Positions 1 through 14,600 of a DNA stretch of 64,000 bases are shown piece after piece; position 1 is the stretch's first letter; every line of letters starts with the position of its first letter. Origin of the DNA: Sanderia malayensis (Eukaryota; Cnidaria; Scyphozoa; Semaeostomeae; Pelagiidae); the NCBI GenBank assembly GCA_013076295.1, contig RQOL01000372.1:372001-436000 (forward strand), written 5' to 3'. The notes under the pieces were generated by a model. The model saw only the letters and a program-made list of their open reading frames with translations. It did not search any database and had not been told where the DNA came from. The position numbers were made by a program, and so were the translations under genes.

Positions 1-3000
1 CATTGGTGTAAATTGTGGGAATGAGTGTTATCATTTATTAGTGTAAATTGTGGGAATTAATGTTAATATTACTGAAAAAAAGTAACTAAAAGTGCACAAC
101 AATTTGTTTTCGCTGAATTGACGTGGAATCATGCGCAAAATGTGGGAATAAATGTTAATTTTGATTAGTGTAAGCTGCGGAAATAAAAGGTAATTTTCAT
201 TGGTGTTAATTGTGGGAATGAGTGTTATCTTTTATTAGTGTAAATTTTGGGAATGAATGTAAATTTTTCTGAAAAAGTAACTAAAAGTGTATAGCAATTT
301 CTTTTCGCTGAATTTACGTGGAATCATGCGCAAATTGTGGGAAGGAAAACTAATTTTGATTAGTGTCAGTTGCGGGAGTAAATGTTAAATTATCATTGGT
401 GTAAATGGTGGGAATGAGTGTTATCTTTTATTAGTGTAAATTGTGGCAATGAGTGTTAATATTACTGAAAAAAGTAACTAAAGGTGTATAATAATTTCTT
501 TTCGCTGAATTGACGTGGAATCATGCGCAAATTATGGGAAGGAAAGCTAATTTTGATTAGTGTCAGTTGCGCGAGCAAATGTTAAATTTTCATTGGTGTA
601 AATTGTGGGAATGAGTGTTATCTTTTTATTAGTGTAAATTGTGGGAATGAATGTTAAAATAACTGAAAAAAGTAACTAAAAGTGTATAACAATTTGTTTT
701 CGCTGAATTGACGTGGAATCATGCGCAAATTGTGGGAATGAGTCCTAATCTTGATCAGTGTAAGTTGCGGGAATAAAAGTCAATTTTTATTGGTGTAAAT
801 TGTGGGAATGAAACTTAATTTTTATTAGTGTCAATTGTGGGAATGAGTGTTATCTTTTATTAGTGTAAATTGTGGGAATGAATGTTAAAATAACTGAAAA
901 AAGTAACTAAATATGTATAACAATTTGTTTCACTGAATGACGTGGAATCATCCGCAAATTGTGGGAATGAGTCCTAATCTTGATCAGTGTAAGTTGCTGG
1001 AATAAAAGTTAATTTTTATTGGTGTAAATTGTAGGAGTGAAAGTTAGTTTTTATTAGTGTAAACTGTGGAAATGAGTGTTATCTTTTATTCGTGGAAATT
1101 GTGGGAATGAATATTGATATTACTGAAAAAAGTAACTAAAAGTGTATAACAATTTGTTTTCGCAGAATAGACGTGGAATCATGCGCAAATTGTGGGAATG
1201 AATCTTAATTTTGATTAGTGTGAGTTTCGGGAATAAAAGTTAATTTTTATTCGTGTTAATTGTGGGAATGAGTGTTATCTTTTATTAGTGTAAATTGTGG
1301 GAATCAATTTTAATATTACTAAAAAAAGTAACTAAAAGTGTATAAGAATTTGCTTTCGCTGAATTGACGTGCGCAAATTGTAGGAATGAGTCCTAATCTT
1401 AGGGAATAAAAGGTAAAAAGAATAAAGGTCCCAATCTTAGGGAATAAAAGTTATTTTTTTGCTGTAAATTGTGGGAATGAGTGTTTTCTTTTATTAGTGT
1501 AAATTGTGGGAATGAGTGTTATCTTTTATTCCTGGAAATTGTGGGAATGAATGTTAATATTACTGAAAAAAGTAACTAAAAGTGTATAACAATTTGTTGT
1601 CGCTGAATTGACGTGAAATCATGCGCAAAATGTGGCAATGAATCTTCATTTTGATTTGTGTAGGTTGCGGGAAGAAAAGTAAACTTTTGTTGGTGTAAAT
1701 TGTGGAATGCGTGTTATCTTTTTATTAGTGTAAATTGTGGGAATGAATGTTAGTATTACTGAAAAAAAATAACTAAAAGTGCACAACAATTTGTTGTCGC
1801 TGAATTGACGTGAAATCATGCGCAAAATGTGGGAATAAATGTTAATTTTGATTAGTGTAAGTTTCGGGAATAAAAGTTAATTTTTGTTGGTGTAAATTGT
1901 GGGAATGAGTGTTATCCTTTATTAGTGTAAATTGTGGGAATGAATGTTGATATGAATGAAAAAGGTAACTAAAAGTGCATAACAAATTGCTTTTGCTGAA
2001 TTGACGCGGAATCATGCGCAAATTTCGGGAATGAATGTCAATTTTGATTAGGTAAGTTGCGGAGTAAATGTTAAATTTTTATTGGTGTCAATTGTGGGAA
2101 TGAGTGTTATGTTTTATTAGTGTAAATTGTGGGAATGAATGTTAATATTACTGAAAAGAGTAACTAAAAGTGTTATAACAATTTGTTTTCGCTGAATTGA
2201 CGTGGAATCATCGCAAATTGTGGCAATGAATCTTCATTTTGATTTGTGTAGGTTGCGGGAAGAAAAGTAATTTTTGTTGTGTAAATTGTAGGAATAAGTG
2301 TTATCTTTTATTAGCGAAATTGTGGGAATGAATGTTAATATTACTGAAAAAAAGTAACTAAAAGTGCAAACAATATGTTTTCGCTGAATTGACGTGGAAT
2401 CATGCGCAAAATGTGGGAATAAATGTTAATTTTGATTAGTGTAAGTTGCGGAAATAAAAGGTAATTTTCATTTGTGTAAATTGTGGAATGAGTGTTATCT
2501 TTTATTAGTGTAAATTGTGGGAATGAATGTTAATATGAATGAAAAGGTAACTAAAAGTGCATAACAATTTGCTTTCGCTGAATTGACGCGGAATCATGCG
2601 CAAATTGTGGGAATGAATGTTAATATTACTGAAAAGAGTAACTAAAAGTGTATAACAATTTGTTTTCCGCTGAATTGACGTGGAATCATGCGCAAATTGT
2701 TGGAATGATGTTAATTTTTATCAGTGTAAGTTGCGGGAATGAGAATTAATTTCATTGGTGTAAATTGTGGGAATGAGTGTTATCTTTTATTAGTGTAAAT
2801 TTGGCAATGAGTGTTAATATTACTGAAAGATGTAACTAAAAGTGCATAACAATGTGTTTTCGCTGAATTGACGTGGAATCATGCGCAAATTGTGGCAATG
2901 AATCTTCATTTTGATTTGTGTAGGTTGCGGGAGTAAATGTGAAATTATCATTGGTGTAAATTGTGGGAATGAGTGTTATCTTTTATTAGTGTAAATTGTG

Positions 3001-6000
3001 GGAATGAATGTTAATATTACTGAAAAAGTTACTAAAGTGTATAAGAATTTCTTTTCGCTAAATTGACGTGGAATCATGCGCAAATTATGGGAAGGAAAGC
3101 TAATTTTGATTAGTGTCAGTTGCGCGAGCAAATGTTAAATTTTCATTGGTGTAAATTGTGGGAATGAGTGTTATCTTTTATTAGTGTAATTGTGGGAATG
3201 AATGTTAAAATAACTGAAAAAGTAACTAAAAGTGTATAACAATTTGTTTTCGCTGAATTGACGTGGAATATGCGCAATTGTGGGAATGAGTCCTAATCTT
3301 GATCAGTGTAAGTTGCGGGAATAAAAGTCAATTTTTATTGGTGTAAATTGTGGGAATGAAACTTAATTTTTATTAGTGTCAATTGTGGGAATGAGTGTTA
3401 TCTTTATTAGTGTAAATTGTGGGAATGAATGTTAAAATAACTGAAAAAAGTAACTAAATATGTATAACAATTTGTTTTCACTGAATTGACGTGGAATCAT
3501 CCGCAAATTGTGGGAATGAGTCCTAATCTTAATCAGTGTAAGTTGCTGGAATAAAAGTTAATTTTTATTGGTGTCAATTGTAGGAGTGAAAGTTAATTTT
3601 TATTAGTGTAAATTGTGGGAATGAGTGTTATCTTTTATTCGTGGAAATTGTGGGAATGAATGTTAATATTACAGAAAAAGTAACTAAAAGTGTATAACAG
3701 TTTGTTTTCGCTGAATTGACGTGGAATCATGCGCAATTGTGGAATGAATCTTAATTTTGATCAGTGTAAGTTGCGGGAATAAAAGTTATTTTTTATTGGT
3801 GTAAATTGTAGGAGTGAAAGTTAGTTTTTATTAGTGTAAACTGTGGGAATGAGTGTTATCTTTTATTCGTGGAAATTGTGGGAATGAATGTTAATATTAC
3901 TGAACAAAGTAACTAAAAGTGTATAACAATTTGTTTTCGCTGAATAGTCGTGGAATAATGCGCAAATTGTAGGAATGAATGCTAATTTTGATTAGTTTAA
4001 GTTGCGGGGATAAAAGTTAATTTTTATTTGTGTAAATTGCGGGAATCAGTGTCATCTTTTATTAGTGTAAATTGTGGGAATGAATGTTAATATTACTGAA
4101 AAAAGTAACTAAAAGTGTATAACAATTTGTTTTCGCTGAATTGACGTGGAATCATGCGCAAATTGTGGGAATGAATCTTAATTTTGATTAGTGTGAGTTT
4201 CGGGAATAAAAGTTAATTTTTATTCGTGTTAATTGTGGGAATGAGTGTTATCTTTTATTAGTGTAAATTGTGGGAATCAATTTTAATATTACTAAAAAAA
4301 GTAACTAAAAGTGTATAAGAATTTGCTTTCGCTGAATTGACGTGCGCAAATTGTAGGAATGAGTCCTAATCTTAGGGAATAAAAGGTAAAAAGAATAAAA
4401 GTCCCAATCTTAGGGAATAAAAGTTATTTTTTTTGCTGTAAATTGTGGGAATGAGTGTTTTCTTTTATTAGTGTAAATTGTGGGAATGAGTGTTATCTTT
4501 TATTCCTGGAAATTGTGGGAATGAATGTTAATATTACTGAAAAAAGTAACTAAAAGTGTATACAATTTGTTGTCGCTGAATTGACGTGAAATCATGCGCA
4601 AAATGTGGCAATGAATCTTCATTTTGATTTGTGTAGGTTGCGGGAAGAAAAGTAAACTTTTGTTGGTGTAAATTGTGGGAATGCGTGTTATCTTTTATTA
4701 GTGTAAATTGTGGGAATGAATGTTAGTATTACTGAAAAAAAATAACTAAAAGTGCACAATAATTTGTTGTCGCTGAATTGACGTGAAATCATGCGCAAAA
4801 TGTGGGAATAAATGTTAATTTTGATTAGTGTAAGTTTCGGGAATAAAAGTTAATTTTTGTTGGTGTAAATTGTGGGAATGAGTGTTATCCTTTATTAGTG
4901 TAAATTGTGGGAATGAATGTTGATATGAATGAAAAAGGTAACTAAAAGTGCATAACAATTTGCTTTCGCTGAATTGACGCGGAATCATGCGCAAATTTCG
5001 GGAATGAATGTCAATTTTGATTAGTGTAAGTTGCGGAAATATAAGGTAATTTTCATTTGTGTAAATTGTGGGAATGAGTGTTATCTTTTATTAGTGTAAA
5101 TTGTGGGAACGAATGTTAATATGAATGAAAAAGGTAACTAAAAGTGCATAACAATTTGCTTTCGCTGAATTGACGCGGAATCATGCGCAAATTGTGGGAA
5201 TGAATGTTAATATTACTGAAAAGAGTAACTAAAAGTGTATAACAATTTGTTTTCGCTGAATTGACGTGGAATCATGCGCAAATTGTTGGAATGAATGTTA
5301 ATTTTTATCAGTGTAATTTGCGGGAATGAGAATTAATTTTCATTGGTGTAAATTGTGGGAATGAGTGTTATCTTTTATTAGTGTAAATTGTGGCAATGAG
5401 TGTTAATATTACTGAAAGATGTAACTAAAAGTGCATAACAATGTGTTTTCGCTGAATTGACGTGGAATCATGCGCAAATTGTGGCAATGAAACTTCATTT
5501 TGATTTGTGTAGGTTGCGGGAGTAAATGTGAAATTATCATTGGTGTAAATTGTGGGAATGAGTGTTATCTTTTATTAGTGTAAATTGTTGGAATGAATGT
5601 TAATATTACTGAAAAAAGTAACTAAAAGTGTATAAGAATTTCCTTTCGCTGAATTGACGTGGAATCATGCGCAAATTGTGGGAAGGAAAGCTAATTTTGA
5701 TTAGTGTCAGTTGCGGGAGTAAATGTGAAATTATCATTGGTGTAAATTGTGGGAATGAGTGTTATCATTTATTAGTGTAAATTGTGGGAATTTATGTTAA
5801 TATTACTGAAAAAAGGAAACTAAAAGTGCACAACAATTTGTTTTCGCTGAATTGACGTGGAATCATGCGCAAAATGTGGGAATAAATGTTAATTTTGATT
5901 AGTGTAAGCTGCGGAAATAAAAGGTAATTTTCATTGGTGTAAATTGTGGGATTGAGTGTTATCTTTTATTAGTGTAAATTTTGGGAATGAATGTAAATTT

Positions 6001-6690
6001 TTCTGAAAAAAGTAACTAAAAGTGTATAGCAATTTCTTTTCGCTGAATTTACGTGGAATCATGCGCAAATTGTGGGAAGGAAAACTAATTTTGATTAGTG
6101 TCAGTTGCGGGAGTAAATGTTAAATTATCATTGGTGTAAATTGTGGGAATGAGTGTTATCTTTTATTAGTGTAAATTGTGGCAATGAGTGTTAATATTAC
6201 TGAAAAAAGTAACTAAAAGTGTATAATAATTTCTTTTCGCTGAATTGACGTGGAATCATGCGCAAATTGTGGGAAGGAAAGCTAATTTTGATTAGTGTCA
6301 GTTGCGCGAGCAAATGTTAAATTTTCATTGGTGTAAATTGTGGGAATGAGTGTTATCTTTTATTAGTGTAAATTGTGGGAATGAATGTTAAAATAACTGA
6401 AAAAAGTAACTAAAAGTGTATAACAATTTGTTTTCGCTGAATTGACGTGGAATCATGCGCAAATTGTGGGAATGAGTCCTAATCTTGATCAGTGTAAGTT
6501 GCGGGAATAAAAGTCAATTTTTATTGGTGTAAATTGTGGGAATGAAACTTAATTTTTATTAGTGTCAATTGTGGGAATGAGTGTTATCTTTTATTAGTGT
6601 AAATTGTGGGAATGAATGTTAAAATAACTGAAAAAAGTAACTAAATGTGTATAACAATTTGTTTTCGCTGAATTGACGTGGAATCATCCG
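1..6690. repeat. Higher-order repeats, offsets about 5.73 and 2.97/2.59 kb
   Basis: Positions 1-950 are colinear with about 5735-6690 (for example the rare variant GTTATCATTTATTAG at 27 and 5761, offset 5734). About 1130-2050 is colinear with 4100-5020 at offset 2973 (AATCTTAGGG at 1395 and 4368; CAAATTTCGG at 2019 and 4992). Further right the same pair is matched at offset about 2589 (AATGTGTTTTCGC near 2851 and 5440), so roughly 384 bp, about two monomers, is extra in the first copy or lost from the second. The first 3.8 kb carries many one-base gaps relative to its partner. Confidence 0.8.
1395..1460. repeat. Rearranged monomer junction with doubled AATCTTAGGGAATAAAAG
   Basis: A recurring rearranged monomer has AATCTTAGGGAATAAAAG twice in close tandem, separated by GTAAAAAGAATAAAAGTCCC, in place of the usual AATCTTGATCAGTGTAAG continuation. 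It also lacks the GGAATCAT segment (GACGTGCGCAAATTG). It occurs here and at 4368, 9303, 15141, 22859, 30536 and 33368, always in the same neighbourhood, and is a good landmark for the higher-order units. Confidence 0.8.
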
Positions 6691-7099
6691 CAAATTGTGG
6701 GAATGAGTCCTAATCTTGATCAGTGTAAGTTGCTGGAATAAAAGTTAATTTTTATTGGTGTCAATTGTAGGAGTGAAAGTTAGTTTTTATTAGTGTAAAT
6801 TGTGGGAATGAGTGTTATCTTTTATTCGTGGAAATTGTGGGAATGAATGTTAATATTACAGAAAAAGTATCTAAAAGTGTATAACAGTTTGTTTTCGCTG
6901 AATTGACGTGGAATCATGCGCAAATTGTGGGAATGAATCTTAATTTTGATCAGTGTAAGTTGCGGGAATAAAAGTTATTTTTTATTGGTGTAAATTGTAG
7001 GAGTGAAAGTTAGTTTTTATTAGTGTAAACTGTGGGAATGAGTGTTATCTTTTATTCGTGGAAATTGTGGGAATGAATGTTAATATTACTGAACAAAGT

Positions 7100-9460
7100 A
7101 ACTAAAAGTGTATAACAATTTGTTTTCGCTGAATAGTCGTGGAATCATGCCCAAATTGTGGGAATGAATCCTAATTTTGACTAGTGTAAGTTGCGGGAGT
7201 AAAAGTTAATTTTTATTGGTGTAAATTGTGGGAATGAAAGTTAATTTTATTAGTGTCAATTGTGGGAATGAGTGTTATCTTTTATTAGTGTAAATTGTGG
7301 GAATCAATGTTAATATTACAAAAAAAAGAACTAAAAGTGTATAACAATTTGCTTTCGCTGAATTGACGTGGAATCATGCGCAAATTCGTGGAAATTGTGA
7401 GAATTAATGTTAATATTACTGAGAAAAGTAATTAAAAATGTATAACCAATTGTTTTCGCTGAATTGACGTGGAACAATGCGCAAATTGTAGCAATGAATG
7501 CTAATTTTGATTAGTTTAAGTTGCGGGGATAAAAGTTAATTTTTACTTGTGTAAATTGCGGGAATCAGTGTTATCTTTTATTAGTGTAAATTGTGGGAAT
7601 GAATGTTAATATTACTGAAAAAAGTAACTAAAAGTGTATAACAATTTGTTTTCGCTGAATTGACGTGGAATCATGCGCAAATTGTGGGAATGAATCTTAA
7701 TTTTGATTAATGTAAGTTGCGGGAAAAAAAGTTAATTTTTTTTTGTGTAAATTGTGGGAATGAGTGTTATGTTTTATTAGTGTAAATTGTGGGAATGAGT
7801 GTTATCTTTTATTCGTGGAAATTGTGGGAATGAATGTTAATATTACTGAAAAAAGTAACTAAAAGTGTATAACAAATTGTTTTCGCAGAATTGACGTGAA
7901 ATCATGCGCCAATTGTGGGAATGAATCTTAATTTTGATTTGTGTGAGTTGCGGGAATAAAAGTTAATTTTTTTGGTGTAAATTGTGGGAATGAGTGTTAT
8001 CTTTTATTAGTGTAAATTGTGGGAATGAATGTTAATATTACTGAAAAAAGTAACTAAAAGTGTATAACAATTTGTTTTCGCTGAATTGACGTGGAATCAT
8101 GCGCAAATTGTGGTAACGAATCCTAATTTTGATCAGTGTAAGTTGCGGGGACAAAAGTTAATTTTTATTGGTGTAAATTGTAGGAGTGAATGTTAGTTTT
8201 TATTAGTGTAAACTGTGGGAATGAGTGTTATCTTTTATTCTTGGAAATTGTGGGAATGAATGTTAATATTACTGAACAAAGTAACTAAAAGTGTATAACA
8301 ATTTGTTTTCGCTGAATAGTCGTGGAATCATGCCCAAATTGTGGGAATGAATCTTAATTTTGACTAGTGTAAGTTGCGGGAGTAAAAGTTAATTTTTATT
8401 GGTGTAAATTGTGGGAATGAAAGTTAATTTTTATTAGTGTCAATTGTGGGAATGAGTGTTATCTTTTATTAGTGTAAATTGTGGGAATCAATGTTAATAT
8501 TACAAAAAAAAGAAACTAAAAGTGTATAACAATTTGCTTTCGCTGAATTGACGTGGAATCATGCGCAAATTCGTGGAAATTGTGAGAATTAATGTTAATA
8601 TTACTGAGAAAAGTAATTAAAAATGTATAACCAATTGTTTTCGCTGAATTGACGTGGAACAATGCGCAAATTGTAGCAATGAATGCTAATTTTGATTAGT
8701 TTAAGTTGCGGGGATAAAAGTTAATTTTTATTTGTGTAAATTGCGGGAATCAGTGTTATCTTTTATTAGTGTAAATTGTGGGAATGAATGTTAATATTAC
8801 TGAAAAAAGTAACTAAAAGTGTATAACAATTTGTTTTCGCTGAATTGACGTGGAATCATGCGCAAATTGTGGTAACGAATCCTAATTTTGATCAGTGTAA
8901 GTTGCGGGGACAAAAGTTAATTTTTATTGGTGTAAATTGTAGGAGTGAAAGTTAGTTTTTATTAGTGTAAACTGTGGAAATGAGTGTTATCTTTTATTCG
9001 TGGAAATTGTGGGAATGAATATTAATATTACTGAAAAAAGTAACTAAAAGTGTATAACAATTTGTTTTCGCAGAATAGACGTGGAATCATGCGCAAATTG
9101 TGGGAATGAATCTTAATTTTGATTAGTGTAAGTTTCGGGAATAAAAGTTAATTTTTATTCGTGTTAATTGTGGGAATGAGTGTTATCTTTTATTAGTTTA
9201 AATTGTGGGAATCAATTTTAATATTACTAAAAAAAGTAACTAAAAGTGTATAAGAATTTGCTTTCGCTGAATTGACGTGCGCAAATTGTAGGAATGAGTC
9301 CTAATCTTAGGGAATAAAAGGTAAAAAGAATAAAAGTCCCAATCTTAGGGAATAAAAGTTATTTTTTTTGCTGTAAATTGTGGGAATGAGTGTTTTCTTT
9401 TATTAGTGTAAATTGTGGGAATGAGTGTTATCTTTTATTCCTGGAAATTGTGGGAATGAA
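7100..9460. repeat. ~1.18-kb repeated segment within the satellite
   Basis: The distinctive variants TCGTGGAAATTGTGAGAATT and ATTACTGAGAAAAGTAATTA occur near 7416 and again at 8600, about 1,184 bp apart. The flanking monomers (GAATAGTCGTGGAATCATGC before, GTAGCAATGAATGC after) appear in the same order in both. In the second 6-kb unit the equivalent pair is 1,416 bp apart with different intervening monomers, so the two spacings arose by separate rearrangements. Confidence 0.7.
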
Positions 9461-11769
9461 TGTTAATATTACTGAAAAAAGTAACTAAAAGTGTATAACA
9501 ATTTGTTTTCCCTGAAATGACGTGGCATCATGGGCAAAATGTCGGAATGAATCCTAATTTTGATTAATGTAAGTTGCGGGAATAAAAGTTAATTTTTATT
9601 GGTGTAAATTGTGGGAATGAATGTTTATATAACTGAAACAAGTAACTAAAAATGTATAACAAATTGTTTTCGCTGAATTGACGTGGAATCATGAGCAAAT
9701 TGTGGGAATTAATGTTGATTTTGTTTAGTGTAAGTTTCGGGAATAAAAGTTAACTTTTATTGGTGTAAATTGTGGGAATGAGTGTTATTTTTTATTAGTG
9801 TAAATTGTGGTAATGAATGTTAATATTACTGAAAAAAGTAACTAAAAGTGTATAACAATTTGTTTTCGCTGAATTGACGTGGAATCATGCGCCAATTGCG
9901 GGAATGAATCTTAATTTTGATTAATGTAAGTTGCGGGAAAAAAAGTTAATTTTTTTTTGGTGTAAATTGTGGGAATGAGTGTTATGTTTTATTAGTGTAA
10001 ATTGTGGGAATGAGTGTTATCTTTTATTCGTGGAAATTGTGGGAATGAATGTTAATATTACTGAAAAAGTAACTAAAAGTGTATAACAATTTTTTCGCAG
10101 AATTGACGTGAATCATGCGCCAATTGTGGGAATGAATCTTAATTTTGATTTGTGTGAGTTGCGGGAATAAAAGTTAATTTTTTTTGGTAAATTGTGGGAA
10201 TGAGTGTTATCTTTTATTAGTGTAAATTGTGGGAATCAATATTAATATTACTGAAAAAAGTAACTAAAAGTGTATAACAATTTGCTTTCGCTGAATTGAC
10301 GTGGAACCATGCGCAAATTGTGGGAATGAATGTTAATTTCGATTAGTGTAAGTTGCGGAAATAAAGTTAAATTTTATTGGTGTAAATTGTGGGAATGAGT
10401 GTTATCTTTTATTAGTGTAAATTGTGGGAATGAATGTTAATATGAATAAAAAGTAACTAAAAGTGTATAAGAATTTGCTTTCGCTGAATTGACGTGGAAC
10501 CATGCGCAAATTGTGGGAAGGAATGTTAATTTTACTAAGAAAATTAACTAAAAGTGTATAACAAATTGTTTTCGCAGAATTGACGTGGAATCATGCGCCA
10601 ATTGTGGGAATGAATCTTCATTTTGATTTGTGTAGGTTGCGGGAAGAAAAGTAAACTTTTGTTGGTGTAAATTGTGGGAATGCGTGTTATCTTTTATTAG
10701 TGTAAATTGTGGGAATGAATGTTAGTATTACTGAAAAAAAATAACTAAAAGTGCACAATAATTTGTTGTCGCTGAATTGACGTGAAATCATGCGCAAAAT
10801 GTGGGAATAAATGTTAATTTTGATTAGTGTCAGTTTCGGGAATAAAAGTTAATTTTTGTTGGTGTAAATTGTGGGAATGAGTGTTATCCTTTATTAGTGT
10901 AAATTGTGGGAATGAATGTTGATATGAATGAAAAAGGTAACTAAAAGTGCATAACAATTTGCTTTCGCTGAATTGACGCGGAATCATGCGCAAATTTCGG
11001 GAATGAATGTCAATTTTGATTAGTGTAAGTTGCGGAAATATAAGGTAATTTTCATTTGTGTAAATTGTGGGAATGAGTGTTATCTTTTATTAGTGTAAAT
11101 TGTGGGAACGAATGTTAATATGAATGAAAAAGGTAACTAAAAGTGCATAACAATTTGTTTTCGCTGAATTGACGCGCAATCATGCGCAAATTGTGGGAAT
11201 GAATGTTAATATTACTGAAAAGAGTAACTAAAAGTGTATAACAATTTGTTTTCGCTGAATTGACGTGGAATCATGCGCAAATTGTTGGAATGAATGTTAA
11301 TTTTTATCAGTGTAATTTGCGGGAATGAGAATTAATTTTCATTGGTGTAAATTGTGGGAATGAGTGTTATCTTTTATTAGTGTAAATTGTGGCAATGAGT
11401 GTTAATATTACTGAAAGATGTAACTAAAAGTGCATAACAATGTGTTTTCGCTGAATTGACGTGGAATCATGCGCAAATTGTGGCAATGAATCTTCATTTT
11501 GATTTGTGTAGGTTGCGGGAGTAAATGTGAAATTATCATTGGTGTAAATTGTGGGAATGAGTGTTATCTTTTATTAGTGTAAATTGTTGGAATGAATGTA
11601 AATTTTTCTGAAAAAAGTAACTAAAAGTGTATAGCAATTTCTTTTCGCTGAATTGACGTGGAATCATGCGCAAATTGTGGGAAGGAAAACTAATTTTGAT
11701 TAGTGTCAGTTGCGGGAGTAAATGTTAAATTATCATTGGTGTAAATTGTGGGAATGAGTGTTATCTTTT

Positions 11770-14600
11770 ATTAGTGTAAATTGTGGCAATGAGTGTTAAT
11801 ATTACTGAAAAAAGTAACTAAAAGTGTATAATAATTTCTTTTCGCTGAATTGACGTGGAATCATGCGCAAATTGTGGGAAGGAAATCTAATTTTGATTAG
11901 TGTCAGTTGCGCGAGCAAATGTTAAATTTTCATTGGTGTAAATTGTGGGAATGAGTGTTATCTTTTATTAGTGTAAATTGTAGGAATGAATGTTAAAATA
12001 ACTGAAAAAAGTAACTAAAAGTGTATAACAATTTGTTTTCGCTGAATTGACGTGGAATCATGCGCAAATTGTGGGAATGAGTCCTAATCTTGATCAGTGT
12101 AAGTTGCGGGAATAAAAGTCAATTTTTATTGGTGTAAATTGTGGGAATGAAACTTAATTTTTATTAGTGTCAATTGTGGGAATGAGTGTTATCTTTTATT
12201 AGTGTAAATTGTGGGAATGAATGTTAAAATAACTGAAAAAAGTAACTAAATGTGTATAACAATTTGTTTTCGCTGAATTGACGTGGAATCATCCGCAAAT
12301 TGTGGGAATGAGTCCTAATCTTGATCAGTGTAAGTTGCTGGAATAAAAGTTAGTTTTTATTGGTGTCAATTGTAGGAGTGAAAGTTAGTTTTTATTAGTG
12401 TAAATTGTGGGAATGAGTGTTATCTTTTATTCGTGGAAATTGTGGGAATGAATGTTAATATTACAGAAAAAGTATCTAAAAGTGTATAACAGTTTGTTTT
12501 CGCTGAATTGACGTGGAATCATGCGCAAATTGTGGGAATGAATCTTAATTTTGATCAGTGTAAGTTGCGGGAATAAAAGTTATTTTTTATTGGTGTAAAT
12601 TGTAGGAGTGAAAGTTAGTTTTTATTAGTGTAAACTGTGGGAATGAGTGTTATCTTTTATTCGTGGAAATTGTGGGAATGAATGTTAATATTACTGAACA
12701 AAGTAACTAAAAGTGTATAACAATTTGTTTTCGCTGAATAGTCGTGGAATCATGCCCAAATTGTGGGAATGAATCCTAATTTTGACTAGTGTAAGTTGCG
12801 GGAGTAAAAGTTAATTTTTATTGGTGTAAATTGTGGGAATGAAAGTTAATTTTTATTAGTGTCAATTGTGGGAATGAGTGTTATCTTTTATTAGTGTAAA
12901 TTGTGGGAATCAATGTTAATATTACAAAAAAAAGAAACTAAAAGTGTATAACAATTTGCTTTCGCTGAATTGACGTGGAATCATGCGCAAATTCGTGGAA
13001 ATTGTGAGAATTAATGTTAATATTACTGAGAAAAGTAATTAAAAATGTATAACCAATTGTTTTCGCTGAATTGACGTGGAACAATGCGCAAATTGTAGCA
13101 ATGAATGCTAATTTTGATTAGTTTAAGTTGCGGGGATAAAAGTTAATTTTTATTTGTGTAAATTGCGGGAATCAGTGTTATCTTTTATTAGTGTAAATTG
13201 TGGCAATGAGTGTTAATATTACTGAAAAAAGTAACTAAAAGTGTATAATAATTTCTTTTCGCTGAATTGACGTGGAATCATGCGCAAATTGTGGGAAGGA
13301 AAGCTAATTTTGATTAGTGTCAGTTGCACGAGCAAATGTTAAATTTTCATTGGTGTAAATTGTGGGAATGAGTGTTATCTTTTATTAGTGTAAATTGTAG
13401 GAATGAATGTTAAAATAACTGAAAAAAGTAACTAAAAGTGTATAACAATTTGTTTTCGCTGAATTGACGTGGAATCATGCGCAAATTGTGGGAATGAGTC
13501 CTAATCTTGATCAGTGTAAGTTGCGGGAATAAAAGTCAATTTTTATTGGTGTAAATTGTGGGAATGAAACTTAATTTTTATTAGTGTCAATTGTGGGAAT
13601 GAGTGTTATCTTTATTAGTGTAAATTGTGGGAATGAATGTTAAAATAACTGAAAAAAGTAACTAAATGTGTATAACAATTTGTTTTCGCTGAATTGACGT
13701 GGAATCATCCGCAAATTGTGGGAATGAGTCCTAATCTTGATCAGTGTAAGTTGCTGGAATAAAAGTTAGTTTTTATTGGTGTCAATTGTAGGAGTGAAAG
13801 TTAGTTTTTATTAGTGTAAATTGTGGGAATGAGTGTTATCTTTTATTCGTGGAAATTGTGGGAATGAATGTTAATATTACAGAAAAAGTATCTAAAAGTG
13901 TATAACAGTTTGTTTTCGCTGAATTGACGTGGAATCATGCGCAAATTGTGGGAATGAATCTTAATTTTGATCAGTGTAAGTTGCGGGAATAAAAGTTATT
14001 TTTTATTGGTGTAAATTGTAGGAGTGAAAGTTAGTTTTTATTAGTGTAAACTGTGGGAATGAGTGTTATCTTTTATTCGTGGAAATTGTGGGAATCAATG
14101 TTAATATTACTGAACAAAGTAACTAAAAGTGTATAACAATTTGTTTTCGCTGAATAGTCGTGGAATCATGCCCAAATTGTGGGAATGAATCTTAATTTTG
14201 ACTAGTGTAAGTTGCGGGAGTAAAAGTTAATTTTTATTGGTGTAAATTGTGGGAATGAAAGTTAATTTTTATTAGTGTCAATTGTGGGAATGAGTGTTAT
14301 CTTTTATTAGTGTAAATTGTGGGAATCAATGTTAATATTACAAAAAAAAGAAACTAAAAGTGTATAACAATTTGCTTTCGCTGAATTGACGTGGAATCAT
14401 GCGCAAATTCGTGGAAATTGTGAGAATTAATGTTAATATTACTGAGAAAAGTAATTAAAAATGTATAACCAATTGTTTTCGCTGAATTGACGCGGAACAA
14501 TGCGCAAATTGTAGCAATGAATGCTAATTTTGATTAGTTTAAGTTGCGGGGATAAAAGTTAATTTTTATTTGTGTAAATTGCGGGAATCAGTGTTATCTT
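11770..14600. repeat. 1,416-bp tandem duplication within the satellite
   Basis: The monomer variant with GTATAATAATTTCTTTTCGC at 11825 is repeated at 13241, an offset of 1416 bp, and the following monomers match in order up to about 14600; ATTACTGAGAAAAG at 14438 corresponds to the copy near 13022. The left copy has TTGCGCGAGCAAATG and the right copy TTGCACGAGCAAATG, one of few differences, so the duplication looks recent. Confidence 0.75.

Noticed and set aside
1395..1460. Telomere-like TTAGGG
   Set aside because: There are only two isolated TTAGGG words inside a rearranged monomer, with no tandem TTAGGG array.
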